In this document: piece by piece, positions 53,169 through 61,607 of the stretch
Numbering within the stretch: position 1 is the stretch's first letter
Layout of the letters: the number at the start of each line of letters is the position of its first letter
Source of the DNA: Phycisphaerae bacterium
GTDB lineage: Bacteria; Planctomycetota; Phycisphaerae; UBA1845
Assembly (NCBI GenBank): GCA_024102815.1
Contig: JAGFJJ010000032.1
Location: 1 to 64,000 of the forward strand
Length of the DNA stretch: 64,000 bases
Direction of reading: 5' to 3'
Translations under genes and position numbers: made by a program
The notes under the pieces: generated by a model
The model's database searches: none
What the model was told of the DNA's origin: nothing
What the model saw: only the letters and a program-made list of their open reading frames with translations

Positions 53169-54471
53169 GGGACACCTGCGTTTCCGGATCGTAATACCTG
53201 AACGTCTTCCCCTCGTAATTCCGCAACACGACAAACTCCCCATCGCGCCCGGCCAGTGTCTCAGGATAAATGGGAATCTTTCCGCCGCCGCCGGGAGCGT
53301 CCACGACAAACGTCGGGACGGCATACCCGGTTACGTAGCCGCGCAGTCCGGAGACGATCTCGAGTCCCTTCTCGATCGGCGTCCGCAGGTGGGCGGAGCC
53401 GGCAATGGGGTCGCACTGGTAGATGTAGTATGGGCGGACGCGAATGCGAAGCAGTCCGAGGACGAGCCGCTTCATGGTGTCCACATCGTCGTTTACACCA
53501 CGGGTCAGAACGATCTGCGCCCCAAGGGGAATTCCGGCGTCCGCCAGCCTCCCGCAGGCCCGGGCCACTTCGGGCGTGATTTCGCTGGGGTGCATGAAGT
53601 GGATACTCAGCCAGAACGGGTGGTAACGCCGAAGCATGTTACACAGTGCCGGCGTTATCCGCTGCGGCAACACCACAGGGATCTTGGATCCGATGCGCAA
53701 GAATTCGACGTGCTGAATATCGTGCAATCGCGACAGAATCCACTCGATGCGGTCGTCGCTCATCGTCAGCGGATCGCCGCCGGAAAGGAGCACATCGCGG
53801 ATCTGGGGATGGCTCCTGATGTACTCGATACCCTCTTCGTACTGGCGCGCGTTGAAATGGTACTCACCGGTCTGCCCGACCAACCGCGCCCTTGTGCAAT
53901 AACGACAATAGGTCGCGCAGAAGTTCGTTACCAGAAAGAGCACGCGATCCGGATAGCGGTGAACCAGCCCCGGAACGGGCATGTAGGCGTCTTCTGCGAG
54001 CGGATCGTCGGCTTCCCCCGGCCCAGTGATGAACTCACCCGGTAGCGGAATCATCGTCCTGCGAAGAGGGTCGTCGGCATCGCTCCGATCGATCAGCGCC
54101 GCGTAGTATGGCGTGATCCCAACCGGCAAGCGACCGCCAAGCGCTTCAACTGCCGAATGTTCATCCGTTGAGAGCGAGAAGATGCGCTCCAATCCGTCGA
54201 GTTCGCGGATGCGTTTGCGCAACTGCCAGCGCCAGTCACTCCACTCCTCGATCGTTGCTTCGGGATAGAAGTTCCGGCGGAACTCGTCGATGATCGGACT
54301 TGGCTGCTCGGCGCCTGGCGCACGAGCACGCTGACCCGTCGATCGTCGCCTGCGCGCGTTCCCGTTCCTCGGCGGGAGTATCGGAGGCGTGTTATCCAGC
54401 ACAGTAAGGGACGCTACGATGGGGCGGTAACCGCCAGGCTCCGGTTCGGAGCCGCAGGAGTGCTCGTCCAT
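53161..54471 (-). CDS. Lysine 2,3-aminomutase family radical SAM enzyme
   Basis: 436 residues; ATG 54471 is preferred over ATG 54564, which would leave almost no leader. Radical-SAM cluster Cys185, Cys189, Cys192 in CATYCRYCTR. PLP Lys398 in DAPGGGGK. Residues matching the lysine-binding set of Clostridium KAM are present: Arg194 (Arg134), Asp354 (Asp293) in YQCDP and Asp391 (Asp330), with identical spacing to the PLP Lys. Glutamate-type relatives replace those Asp, so lysine is the likely substrate and L-beta-lysine the product. The first 60 residues are disordered. It is the first gene of a six-gene overlapping operon. Confidence 0.9.
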   Translation of the reverse strand: MDEHSCGSEPEPGGYRPIVASLTVLDNTPPILPPRNGNARRRRSTGQRARAPGAEQPSPIIDEFRRNFYPEATIEEWSDWRWQLRKRIRELDGLERIFSLSTDEHSAVEALGGRLPVGITPYYAALIDRSDADDPLRRTMIPLPGEFITGPGEADDPLAEDAYMPVPGLVHRYPDRVLFLVTNFCATYCRYCTRARLVGQTGEYHFNARQYEEGIEYIRSHPQIRDVLLSGGDPLTMSDDRIEWILSRLHDIQHVEFLRIGSKIPVVLPQRITPALCNMLRRYHPFWLSIHFMHPSEITPEVARACGRLADAGIPLGAQIVLTRGVNDDVDTMKRLVLGLLRIRVRPYYIYQCDPIAGSAHLRTPIEKGLEIVSGLRGYVTGYAVPTFVVDAPGGGGKIPIYPETLAGRDGEFVVLRNYEGKTFRYYDPETQVSRG

Positions 54472-54884
54472 TTTCTCTTGGACAACCTCAGGTGAACGCC
54501 GCCGCTTCGTCCCCGACCGAGTTACACACGGGCGATACTGTGACTCATCGCGCGGGACCACCATTGCGCGGGGATTAAACCGTACGGACAGAAAAAGTCA
54601 ACGATTTTCTGAGGATAATTATTGCGTTTTTTTCCACGCCCGGAGCCCGCCGATTCCCTGACTCCAACGGACACTGAGTCGGCAGGGGATCGCCGAGACT
54701 TCGAACCAGAATTCCACAGCAAACGGGATCTTTCTGGTACCCCTGCTCAGCCGACCGCCGCCCGGCTTGTCCGGCTCCCGCCTCGCCGAAGCCTCGGCTC
54801 GGTTCATCCCGGACGGCGGATCTATCCATATTGCAATGGACATCCCCCGCCGGTAGCGTCGTACGGAAATATCAGAGCAGAACC
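54472..54884. other. Divergent region between the aminomutase operon and larC
   Basis: 413 bases. It contains the operon promoter (54574-54601), an AT-rich patch upstream of it (54601-54635) that may act as an UP element, and the larC upstream region, where no good promoter was found. No supported gene. Confidence 0.5.
54574..54601 (-). promoter_or_regulatory. Promoter of the aminomutase/ATP-grasp operon
   Basis: On the minus strand TTGACT (54601-54596), 16-base spacer, TTTAAT (54579-54574). Upstream is a patch rich in A and T in an otherwise GC-rich region. The predicted start near 54567 gives a leader of about 96 bases before the ATG at 54471. It is the only good promoter of the six genes. 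Confidence 0.6.
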
Positions 54885-56069
54885 ATGAGGATTGCCTATT
54901 TCGATTGCTTCAGCGGGGCCGGCGGCGACATGATCGCGGCGGCCCTGATTGACGCCGGTGCCGACCCTGACGCCCTCCGAGGTCAGCTCGATTCGCTCGG
55001 ACTCGCCGGTTACCAACTGGAGATCGGCAAGGTTTCGAAGCAGGGGTTCGCCGGCACCCGCTTCCGCGTCGAGCTCGATGCTTCCGCCCCCCGTCCGCAC
55101 CGGCACCTCAAGCATGTCGTGGAAATCATTGAGCGGTCCTCGCTATCGGAACGGGCCCAAGCCACGAGCATCGCCGTCTTCCGACGCCTCGCCGAGGCCG
55201 AATCCAAGGTGCATGGTTGTGCCATGGAGCAAGTCCATTTTCACGAAGTCGGTGCCGTCGACGCCATTTTGGATGTGACTTCAGCGGCGATCTGCCTGGA
55301 GCTCCTGGGCATCAAACGGGTGGACTGTTCGCCCCTGCCGGTCGGATCGGGAACCATAACCTGCGAGCACGGCGTGATGCCCGTTCCCGCTCCGGCGACG
55401 GCCGAGCTCCTCCACGGGGTTCCCATCGCGGCCTCTGAGGAAACAGGCGAACTGACCACCCCCACCGCCGCCGCGATTCTGACAACGCTGGCCGAGGGTT
55501 ACGGTCCGGTGCCTGCCATGCGGCTTCAGTCCACGGGGTATGGAGCCGGGACGCGGGAGGGTCGGCACCGCCCCAATCTCCTGCGGGTGTTGATCGGAGA
55601 ATCGTCCGCCTCCGGGGAATCCGACCTTGTCAGCATCCTGGAGACCAATCTGGACGACGCCACGCCGCAGACGGTCGCTTTCGCCACGGAACGGCTGCTC
55701 GCCACGGGTGCACTGGATGTCTACACCGTGCCGATAGGGATGAAGAAGGGACGCGCGGGCGTTCTTCTGACCGTGCTCTGCGACGTGCAACGCACGGCCG
55801 AGTTCGAGAAAATCATATTTGCCGAAACCCCGACGCTGGGTATTCGCAAGTTTCAAGTGCAGCGGGCCAAGCTCCACCGGCGCATCGAAACCGTACAAAC
55901 GGCGTATGGGCCGATTCGCGTGAAGCTCGCGGAGCATGGCGGCACAATCGTCACCGCAAGTCCGGAATACGAGGACTGCCGTGAAGCCGCCCTGCGGGAG
56001 GGAATTCCGCTGCGGGTCATTCTTGAGACCGCCCGGCTCGCGTGGCAAAGCAGGCCGGGGCGCGGCTAA
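54885..56069 (+). CDS. larC: LarC family nickel insertion protein (DUF111)
   Basis: 394 residues from ATG 54885 with family start MRIAYFDCFSGAGGDM. Other landmarks: VHFHEVGAVDAILDV, a His-rich segment, GYGAGTREGRHRPN and ETNLDDATPQ. LarC inserts nickel into the pincer cofactor of lactate racemase. In Lactobacillus it is made by frameshift from two frames; here it is one frame. LarA, LarB and LarE are not in the window, so the cofactor's use here is unknown. An in-frame GTG/ATG upstream is unlikely. Confidence 0.88.
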   Translation: MRIAYFDCFSGAGGDMIAAALIDAGADPDALRGQLDSLGLAGYQLEIGKVSKQGFAGTRFRVELDASAPRPHRHLKHVVEIIERSSLSERAQATSIAVFRRLAEAESKVHGCAMEQVHFHEVGAVDAILDVTSAAICLELLGIKRVDCSPLPVGSGTITCEHGVMPVPAPATAELLHGVPIAASEETGELTTPTAAAILTTLAEGYGPVPAMRLQSTGYGAGTREGRHRPNLLRVLIGESSASGESDLVSILETNLDDATPQTVAFATERLLATGALDVYTVPIGMKKGRAGVLLTVLCDVQRTAEFEKIIFAETPTLGIRKFQVQRAKLHRRIETVQTAYGPIRVKLAEHGGTIVTASPEYEDCREAALREGIPLRVILETARLAWQSRPGRG

Positions 56070-56111
56070 ACCCGGCGGTCGATCGAACTCATCCGACAGG
56101 GACGTCATGCC

Positions 56112-56717
56112 ATGAGCTTACTGGAAAGCGCCGCCGCCCGAACCCATATTGAGCAGTCCGTGCACGTGGTTGCCGCCTGGATCAGCCCCGGTCAGTTGGG
56201 CCTGCTGGGCGTACTGATCGTCGCCCTGACGATTCTCATGATGATTACTCGACGGCGGATTCAGACCCACACCGGACTTCCCGGCCCCAACGCGCGAGAG
56301 CTGTATCAATCTCGAAACGCCCATGCGGATGCTTCACGTCGGGAAGTGGAGGAAGCCATTCTGGAGCTTGACCGCGTCGCCCGGCAGGTTCATGGCCAGC
56401 TTGACACGCGATTCGCGAGGCTCGAGGCGCTGATTCGCGCGGCCGACGAGCGCATCCAGAAGCTCGATCGAGCGATGAACGCGGACGGCCATGCCCCGGC
56501 GCTCGACGTGGTCGTCGATGGTCCAGAGGGTGATCCCAACCATGCAGCGCCGTCCGCAAACGCAGCGCCGGATTCGCATGCCGAGATTCACCGCCTCGCC
56601 GATCAGGGACTCAGCGCCGCTGAGATTGCCCATCGGGAAGAGCGTCCGGTCGGGGAAATCGAGTTGATCCTCGCCCTGCGCAAAGCCCGCTCGACCGATC
56701 CGCTTGGCGTTCGGTAA
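56112..56717 (+). CDS. Membrane-anchored protein with C-terminal helix-turn-helix-like segment
   Basis: 201 residues of unknown function. A membrane segment near 27-45 (GQLGLLGVLIVALTILMM) is followed by a helical region (80-120, REVEEAILELDRVARQVHGQ) and a C-terminal HAEIHRLADQGLSAAEIAHREERPVGEIELIL, which resembles a helix-turn-helix. DUF2802-type proteins have a similar layout. It lies 42 bases after larC and may be transcribed with it. Identity is uncertain. Confidence 0.5.
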   Translation: MSLLESAAARTHIEQSVHVVAAWISPGQLGLLGVLIVALTILMMITRRRIQTHTGLPGPNARELYQSRNAHADASRREVEEAILELDRVARQVHGQLDTRFARLEALIRAADERIQKLDRAMNADGHAPALDVVVDGPEGDPNHAAPSANAAPDSHAEIHRLADQGLSAAEIAHREERPVGEIELILALRKARSTDPLGVR

Positions 56718-56901
56718 GAAGCCCATCTTTTCGCCTGGCTGTGGCCAATTCCGGCATTCGTTCTGAACTGGCGACAATTCAGCACAGTACCACACTTTCC
56801 CGGACGCTTGCGCAACGTGAAATCTGGTCTTGTCGGGCGTATGATGACCGTAGCCTGCGACGCACGGACGAAAGCGGACAGGGGTTGGGAGCAAGTCGAT
56901 T

Positions 56902-57717
56902 ATGGGCCTTTGCGTTACGTTCGTCAGCGGATTGCGACGCTGCGGCAAGAGTACGCTCATCCGCGCCATGATCGACCAGCTCTGGAAGCGGCCGCCGCAC
57001 TACATCCGGCTGGTCAAGTCCGGCGGCGACAAGACCCGGCCTCCCCCGTCCGCCAAGCCCAATGGCGACTGTGGCGTGGCGACCGCCCGGTGGCTGGAAT
57101 ACGACGATGAACGCATCTTTGAGCTCCTGGGCGAAACGCTGACCGCACTTCACAAGCAGGACCGCTACGGTTCCGTCGTGGTCGAGGCCGACGCGGAGCC
57201 CATCCTCCGCTGGGCCTACCCCTACGACCACCGGGTGTTTGTCATGCCGGTTCCGGAGTCGCTGGGTGACATTTTTCGCGATCCCCAGCGGGCGGCCGTC
57301 GAGCTCCAACGTGTTCTGGATGACACGCAGGCCTTTGCCTCGGAGATTTTCGGACTCTTCAGCGACGAGTTGATGGACGACGGCGACACGCACGAAGAGC
57401 GGAGCGCACTCTCGAAAACACAGCTACGGGGCTTCCTCCACTCGCCGCTCGGGGACGAATTGGCTACGCGAATCCAGCTCAGTCCGCCCTACCACGGGCT
57501 GGTCGAAAGCGACCTCATCATCATCAACGACAAAGTGGGCGCGCCAACCCAGGATACACCGACCTGCATCCGCCGCATCGAGCGTTTGCTGGACCGCATT
57601 CGCCTCGCTTCGGGTCGCGCAAACCAGTTGTTTCATTGCGACCCCCTCGATTTCTCTTCATCGACCGGCAAGCGACTCCTCAAGGCACTCAAGCCCATGT
57701 GCTTGGGCGGCAAGTGA
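56902..57717 (+). CDS. P-loop protein of unknown function
   Basis: 271 residues. The Walker A motif GLRRCGKST (10-18) is at the N-terminus, as in MobB-like and adenylylsulphate-kinase-like NTPases. A Walker B candidate is VVVEADAEPI near residue 95. Residues past 110 show no recognised domain. No transport or cofactor genes are adjacent. It lies between an unknown membrane protein and an RNase HII-like gene. Confidence 0.6.
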   Translation: MGLCVTFVSGLRRCGKSTLIRAMIDQLWKRPPHYIRLVKSGGDKTRPPPSAKPNGDCGVATARWLEYDDERIFELLGETLTALHKQDRYGSVVVEADAEPILRWAYPYDHRVFVMPVPESLGDIFRDPQRAAVELQRVLDDTQAFASEIFGLFSDELMDDGDTHEERSALSKTQLRGFLHSPLGDELATRIQLSPPYHGLVESDLIIINDKVGAPTQDTPTCIRRIERLLDRIRLASGRANQLFHCDPLDFSSSTGKRLLKALKPMCLGGK

Positions 57718-57772
57718 GACGCATCCGATCACAGGATATCACAACCAGGAACGCGCGGCCTGTGCGCAAGCC

Positions 57773-57801
57773 TTGTCACGCAGAGAACGTGGGCATAGTC
57801 T
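57773..57801 (+). promoter_or_regulatory. Possible promoter upstream of the RNase HII-like gene
   Basis: TTGTCA (57773-57778), 17-base spacer, TAGTCT (57796-57801), about 95 bases before the ATG at 57895. Confidence 0.4.
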
Positions 57802-57894
57802 GGCCTCGCTTTCACATCGTTTCCGCACGCGAGGACTCAATGTGATCGCATGTCGGGCGGATTCGGAAAGTGATGCAGAACAGGACTTGACCGC

Positions 57895-58863
57895 ATGGCC
57901 GTGGTCGTCGGCATCGATGAAGCGGGTTACGGCCCGATGCTCGGACCGCTGGTGGTGAGCGGCACCGCGTTCCGTGTTCCCGATGACCAGGCCCGGGAAT
58001 GCCTGTGGACGCGGTTGCGTCGAACCTGCTCCCGGAAACCGACGCCGCGCGGCCGCAAGCTCGCCATCGCGGACAGCAAAATCCTGTACAAACCTGGCTT
58101 GGGACCGAACGGATTGTCCCTGCTTGAACGCGCCTTCCTGGTCATGCTGGCAACAACGGGTGTCCGGCCGCGATTCTTCAGCGAGCTGCTCGAATACCTC
58201 GCCCCGCACGCCCTGAAGGCGGCAGGATCCCAGCCCTGGTATGCCGAAACGGGGTTCGCGCTGCCCCTCGCCCCGGACACGGGAGACGTCGGAACACGTG
58301 CCAACGCCGTCCTCCGCGACTGCCGGGAGGGCGGAATCGTGCCCGTCGCCCTGGTCAGTGAGACGCTCCTGGAGGACGAATTCAATCGGAGGCTCCGGGC
58401 CACGCGGAACAAGGCCGTCGTCTTGCTGGGTCAAGTGCTCCGGGTCGTCGAGCGGATCCGGCTGCTGGTTCCCGGCGAATCGCTTCTCGTACACGTGGAT
58501 CGTCTTGGAGGTCGCGTGCATTATCGGGAGTGGATCGGGCTTTCCTGGCCTGGAAATCTCTCCGTCCTCGAGGAGGCTCCGGAATCGAGCCGCTATTCCG
58601 TCACGTGCGACGGCTTGTCCATGGAGATTGATTTCACCGTCGGGGGAGAGAATAAGCACCTTCCGATCGCGCTTGCCAGCATTGCGAGCAAGTACGTCCG
58701 GGAACTCTACATGTACGCGTTCAATACATACTGGTCATCGAAGAAGGAATCGTTGCGGCCGACGGCCGGCTACTTCAACGATGCACTTCGGTGGATCGCG
58801 GATGCGGCCGAACTGCTGGAGCGAGCCGGCGTGGATCGCGCCTCGCTTGTACGGGAAAGATGA
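57895..58863 (+). CDS. RNase HII-like protein, divergent and long
   Basis: 322 residues. The N-terminus GIDEAGYGPMLGPLVVSG matches RNase HII, with Asp8 and Glu9 in the DEAG motif. A DSK triplet (60-62) and HVDRLGG (Asp202) follow at comparable places, and LASIASKYVREL at 260-271 matches the ASI-x-AK-x-x-RD segment, with Glu270 where RNase HII has Asp. The protein is about 100 residues longer than RNase HII, and the inserted region near 100-195 is unrecognised. It may act on RNA-DNA hybrids or on a related substrate; it could also be a non-catalytic relative. Confidence 0.6.
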   Translation: MAVVVGIDEAGYGPMLGPLVVSGTAFRVPDDQARECLWTRLRRTCSRKPTPRGRKLAIADSKILYKPGLGPNGLSLLERAFLVMLATTGVRPRFFSELLEYLAPHALKAAGSQPWYAETGFALPLAPDTGDVGTRANAVLRDCREGGIVPVALVSETLLEDEFNRRLRATRNKAVVLLGQVLRVVERIRLLVPGESLLVHVDRLGGRVHYREWIGLSWPGNLSVLEEAPESSRYSVTCDGLSMEIDFTVGGENKHLPIALASIASKYVRELYMYAFNTYWSSKKESLRPTAGYFNDALRWIADAAELLERAGVDRASLVRER

Positions 58864-58922
58864 GAAACCGCTTTTGGGGAGTGGAATGGTGAAATCCTTC
58901 TCCGGAACTCGCTCAAAGTTCG

Positions 58923-58951
58923 TTGACAGAGCTGCGTCGCCGCGTTAAGGT
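58923..58951 (+). promoter_or_regulatory. Promoter of the STAS-domain gene
   Basis: A perfect TTGACA (58923-58928), 17-base spacer, TAAGGT (58946-58951). It lies 27 bases before the GTG start, which has a strong GGGGAG site. Confidence 0.6.
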
Positions 58952-58977
58952 CACATCGTCCGAAGGGGAGTCACCTT

Positions 58978-59316
58978 GTGTCCATCGAGCGCTGGTCCGA
59001 CAACATCCTGGTCGTAGACCTTCAAGACGACCCGGCCTTTACTGACGATCTTAACGCGCTGATCGATCAGGGTGAGGCCGATGGACAAACCGCGGTCATT
59101 CTGGACTTCAAGGGTGTCAACTACGTCAATTCTTCCAACATCGCAAAGCTGCTCAAGCTACGCAAGAAGCTGCTGACGGAGAAGCGCCGTCTGGTTCTCT
59201 GCGAGATCAATACGAACGTCTGGGGCCTGTTCCTGGTCACCGGGCTGGACAAGGTCTTCGAGTTCACCGACAACGTCGCGATCGCGCTCGCCGGCGTGCA
59301 GATGGCCTCTCAATAA
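58978..59316 (+). CDS. STAS-domain anti-sigma factor antagonist
   Basis: 112 residues from GTG 58978, with AAGGGGAG seven bases upstream. The STAS fold is recognised by AVILDFKGVNYVNSSNIAKLLKLRKKL with the Ser pair (NSSN) that is the usual phosphorylation site, and by LVLCEINTNVWGLFLVTGLDKVFEF. It resembles SpoIIAA-like antagonists, which bind and inhibit anti-sigma kinases. No partner kinase is adjacent. Confidence 0.85.
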   Translation: MSIERWSDNILVVDLQDDPAFTDDLNALIDQGEADGQTAVILDFKGVNYVNSSNIAKLLKLRKKLLTEKRRLVLCEINTNVWGLFLVTGLDKVFEFTDNVAIALAGVQMASQ

Positions 59317-59340
59317 CCTGTCGGGAAAGGGCCTTGCGGC

Positions 59341-59889
59341 ATGGAGCGAGCGGCATTCTTCGCCTGGATCGTGACGGCCGTTCTGCTGGGCGGCTGCCGT
59401 GCCACGGGTCCTCGAGCAACCGAGTACAGTTTGAGTCCGGAGATCTCCGTGCCTCGCGAGCTGGCGCTTGCTGCGGTCGAATCAGCGTTGATCGAGCAGG
59501 GACTGAAGATCGAGTCGCGCGATTGGGCTGCGGGCCTGATTCAGACCGCGCCGGTTCCGATTCCGAATCGCAATGTGGATTTCATCACCTCGGCGCGACT
59601 AAGCACGCCGCGCCCGCAGCGCATGATTGTCGACGTTCGGGTGGTCGAAGCGGACGGCGCCAACCAAGTCTATTGCCGGGCGCGCGTGCAGCAGCAGGTG
59701 TCCCAGGCATACCGCATGGCAACTGAGGATTGGCGGGGAGATGATCGGCCGGGAGTTACGCCAATCGAAGCGGAGGCCGGTTCCACCGCCGAACAGAACG
59801 TCGTCTGGGAATTCGCCCGGCGTGACCGTCGGATGGAGCGCATGATCGTCGACGCCGTCACCAGCCGTCTCGCTGCCGATGGTGGCTAG
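59341..59889 (+). CDS. Putative lipoprotein
   Basis: 182 residues. A signal peptide with lipobox LLGGC (residues 15-19) predicts a lipid-anchored envelope protein. The mature part has no recognised domain; it has a RDWAAGLIQTAPVP region and a helical C-terminus. It lies 24 bases after the STAS gene and may be co-transcribed. Confidence 0.65.
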   Translation: MERAAFFAWIVTAVLLGGCRATGPRATEYSLSPEISVPRELALAAVESALIEQGLKIESRDWAAGLIQTAPVPIPNRNVDFITSARLSTPRPQRMIVDVRVVEADGANQVYCRARVQQQVSQAYRMATEDWRGDDRPGVTPIEAEAGSTAEQNVVWEFARRDRRMERMIVDAVTSRLAADGG

Positions 59890-59919
59890 CGCCCGCGGCC
59901 GGACTCCGCGGGCGAAGCA

Positions 59920-60099
59920 TCACGGTATCAGATTGAAGCTGCTGAATACGAAGTTTTGCACCACGGTGCCGATGATCGAATTGGCCAGCCCGGCAACGAT
60001 CTGCTGCTGGTCGATGCTGCAACTGCCCGCCTGAAGCAGCACAGCCGCGCTTGCTACAGAAACGAAACGGCGCGTCCACCTCTTCCATTGACGTTTCAT
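59920..60099 (-). CDS. Small lipoprotein-like peptide
   Basis: 59 residues from ATG 60099 with GGAGTG upstream. A basic N-terminus, a hydrophobic stretch SVASAAVLLQAGSC ending in a lipobox-like LQAGSC, then SIDQQQIVAGLANSIIGTVV. Very short lipoproteins of this layout seem common in Planctomycetota-like genomes. It ends 30 bases from the convergent lipoprotein. Confidence 0.5.
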   Translation of the reverse strand: MKRQWKRWTRRFVSVASAAVLLQAGSCSIDQQQIVAGLANSIIGTVVQNFVFSSFNLIP

Positions 60100-60140
60100 C
60101 TCGGTCACTCCCATCGCGACGCTCAATACATACGTCGGTA

Positions 60141-61448
60141 TCAGCCACGATCCTGCGTGGAGGCGTCGTCATTATCCAGCAGAACAAGTTCGCGAACAAC
60201 ATAGACGGGAACGGGATCGACCGTACCGGTTTGGAGACGGCTGGAGGTGGACCGTACCCCGACACGATGCCCAAGGTACTTGTCCAGATCGATGGTCATG
60301 TCCGGCGGAATCTCGACGTACGCGATGGTTCTCGGCCTGTCGCCATCGACATCGACGAGCCGTAAGCGCTTCGGCGTCGCCGAGTTGGCAAAAACCGCAC
60401 TTTCCCGCAGCACACCCTCGGCATCCAGACCGGCCGGCGTCGGCGTAGTCAGAGCGCTCATCGTGCTCCGTTGCTGAATGTACCGGAGGCGGAGTTCCTC
60501 GCTTTGCTCATCGATCTTTCGCATCTGGGCGATGGCGGCGTCCAGCGAAGCCATTTCCTCAAGCTGTTGCAACCTCGCTTCTGCGTATCGCTGTGCAAGC
60601 TCGTCGTCGTTCTGGTCTGCAACCGCGCGCAACTCTTTGCTGATTGTTCCGAAATCCCGCGCGTCCGCGTCCTTTTCCATCTCCCGCTGGATCGTCCGCT
60701 CAATCTCGACGAGTTGCAATCGCTCCGGCGTGCTCGGCAACCCCTTCAGAGCTGAATCCGTCCCGGTAATGATCACCGGAGTTGCACGACGCGAGGGCGA
60801 TATCCTCTGAGTTCGCTGAGTCGGTGCCGATGCGGTCGACGTCGGCGGGTTGGATGGAGCGCTAGATGGCGCGTTGGAATCGACCGAAGTCGGTTGCGAG
60901 CCGGCGGGTGGGGCATGGCCGGCAAGATTCACCAAGCTCGAAGAAATCCAGACCGACACGCCGCTCGGCGGACGGATACGGAGGTAGCCGTCGGCACTCT
61001 CGCCCAGAATCGTCACCTCCGTACCTCGAGATACCTTCATCTGAAGTGTCGAACGGTGCCGCTCGAATGGCGGAAGATCGGACCCGGCCCGGATAAGAAC
61101 GTTGTTGCCGTTTACGACACCATGAACGTTGTCCGGTGTATCAACGTACTCGGCCGAAATCCAACTGAATACGTTCGATGGTGGAACGATTTCGTACCAC
61201 TCTCCGGTCTGTCCGATGACGGTCACGCGGTCGCCGGCGTTCAGTTTTGAAACAGGATAATAGTTCGAGCTAGGACCGCTTCGCACGTAGACATCATTAC
61301 CGGTGACTTCGCCCGCCACAGGACTTGTGGGCGCCGGCGGGTTAGTCTGGGCGAAGGCCCCGGCGGAGAACAACACCAGGCCCCAGGCCGCCCCCCAAGT
61401 TCCGCCGACAAGATTCAGACCTCGTCTTTTTGGGGTTCCCAGCGACAT
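60141..61448 (-). CDS. Exported protein with two SH3-like repeats
   Basis: 435 residues from ATG 61448; an AAGGAG site lies nine bases upstream, so the TTG at 61457 is less likely. Signal peptide to about 33 (GAAWGLVLFSAGAFAQ). SH3_3-type repeats at about 46-105 (NDVYVRSGPSSNYYPVSKL) and 112-170 (NNVLIRAGSDLPPF). Then a Ser/Thr/Pro linker, a coiled-coil segment (about 245-330) and a C-terminal part with VYVVRELVLLDN. SH3b domains usually bind peptidoglycan or target envelope proteins. Confidence 0.7.
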   Translation of the reverse strand: MSLGTPKRRGLNLVGGTWGAAWGLVLFSAGAFAQTNPPAPTSPVAGEVTGNDVYVRSGPSSNYYPVSKLNAGDRVTVIGQTGEWYEIVPPSNVFSWISAEYVDTPDNVHGVVNGNNVLIRAGSDLPPFERHRSTLQMKVSRGTEVTILGESADGYLRIRPPSGVSVWISSSLVNLAGHAPPAGSQPTSVDSNAPSSAPSNPPTSTASAPTQRTQRISPSRRATPVIITGTDSALKGLPSTPERLQLVEIERTIQREMEKDADARDFGTISKELRAVADQNDDELAQRYAEARLQQLEEMASLDAAIAQMRKIDEQSEELRLRYIQQRSTMSALTTPTPAGLDAEGVLRESAVFANSATPKRLRLVDVDGDRPRTIAYVEIPPDMTIDLDKYLGHRVGVRSTSSRLQTGTVDPVPVYVVRELVLLDNDDASTQDRG

Positions 61449-61501
61449 GACTGCCAACTCCTTCGACCCGATCCTGTGAAATCAGCCTCGCCAAACCGCG
61501 C

Positions 61502-61530
61502 ACGCTAATCCGCGCGGACGACGCTGTCAA
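61502..61530 (-). promoter_or_regulatory. Promoter of the SH3-repeat protein gene
   Basis: On the minus strand a perfect TTGACA (61530-61525), 17-base spacer, TAGCGT (61507-61502). About 54 bases before the ATG. Confidence 0.6.
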
Positions 61531-61543
61531 CGCGGGACGCTTC

Positions 61544-61572
61544 GTGCCAGCCGGGATCGGTTCGCTTACACT
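61544..61572 (+). promoter_or_regulatory. Possible promoter of pabB
   Basis: GTGCCA (61544-61549), 17-base spacer, TACACT (61567-61572). The predicted start near 61580 supports the ATG at 61608 (with GGAG just upstream) as the pabB start rather than GTG 61581. Confidence 0.35.
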
Positions 61573-61607
61573 TTCCTACGGTGAATTCCGCCGGTTTCGG
61601 AGCTCCC

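Noticed and set aside
53161-54471. Calling the aminomutase EpmB (EF-P lysine modification)
   Set aside because: No EpmA or EF-P gene in the window, and the operon neighbours are amide ligases and acetyl-transfer genes instead.
61581-61607. GTG start of pabB at 61581
   Set aside because: It would fall at the predicted transcription start; the ATG at 61608 has a GGAG site and begins the conserved region.
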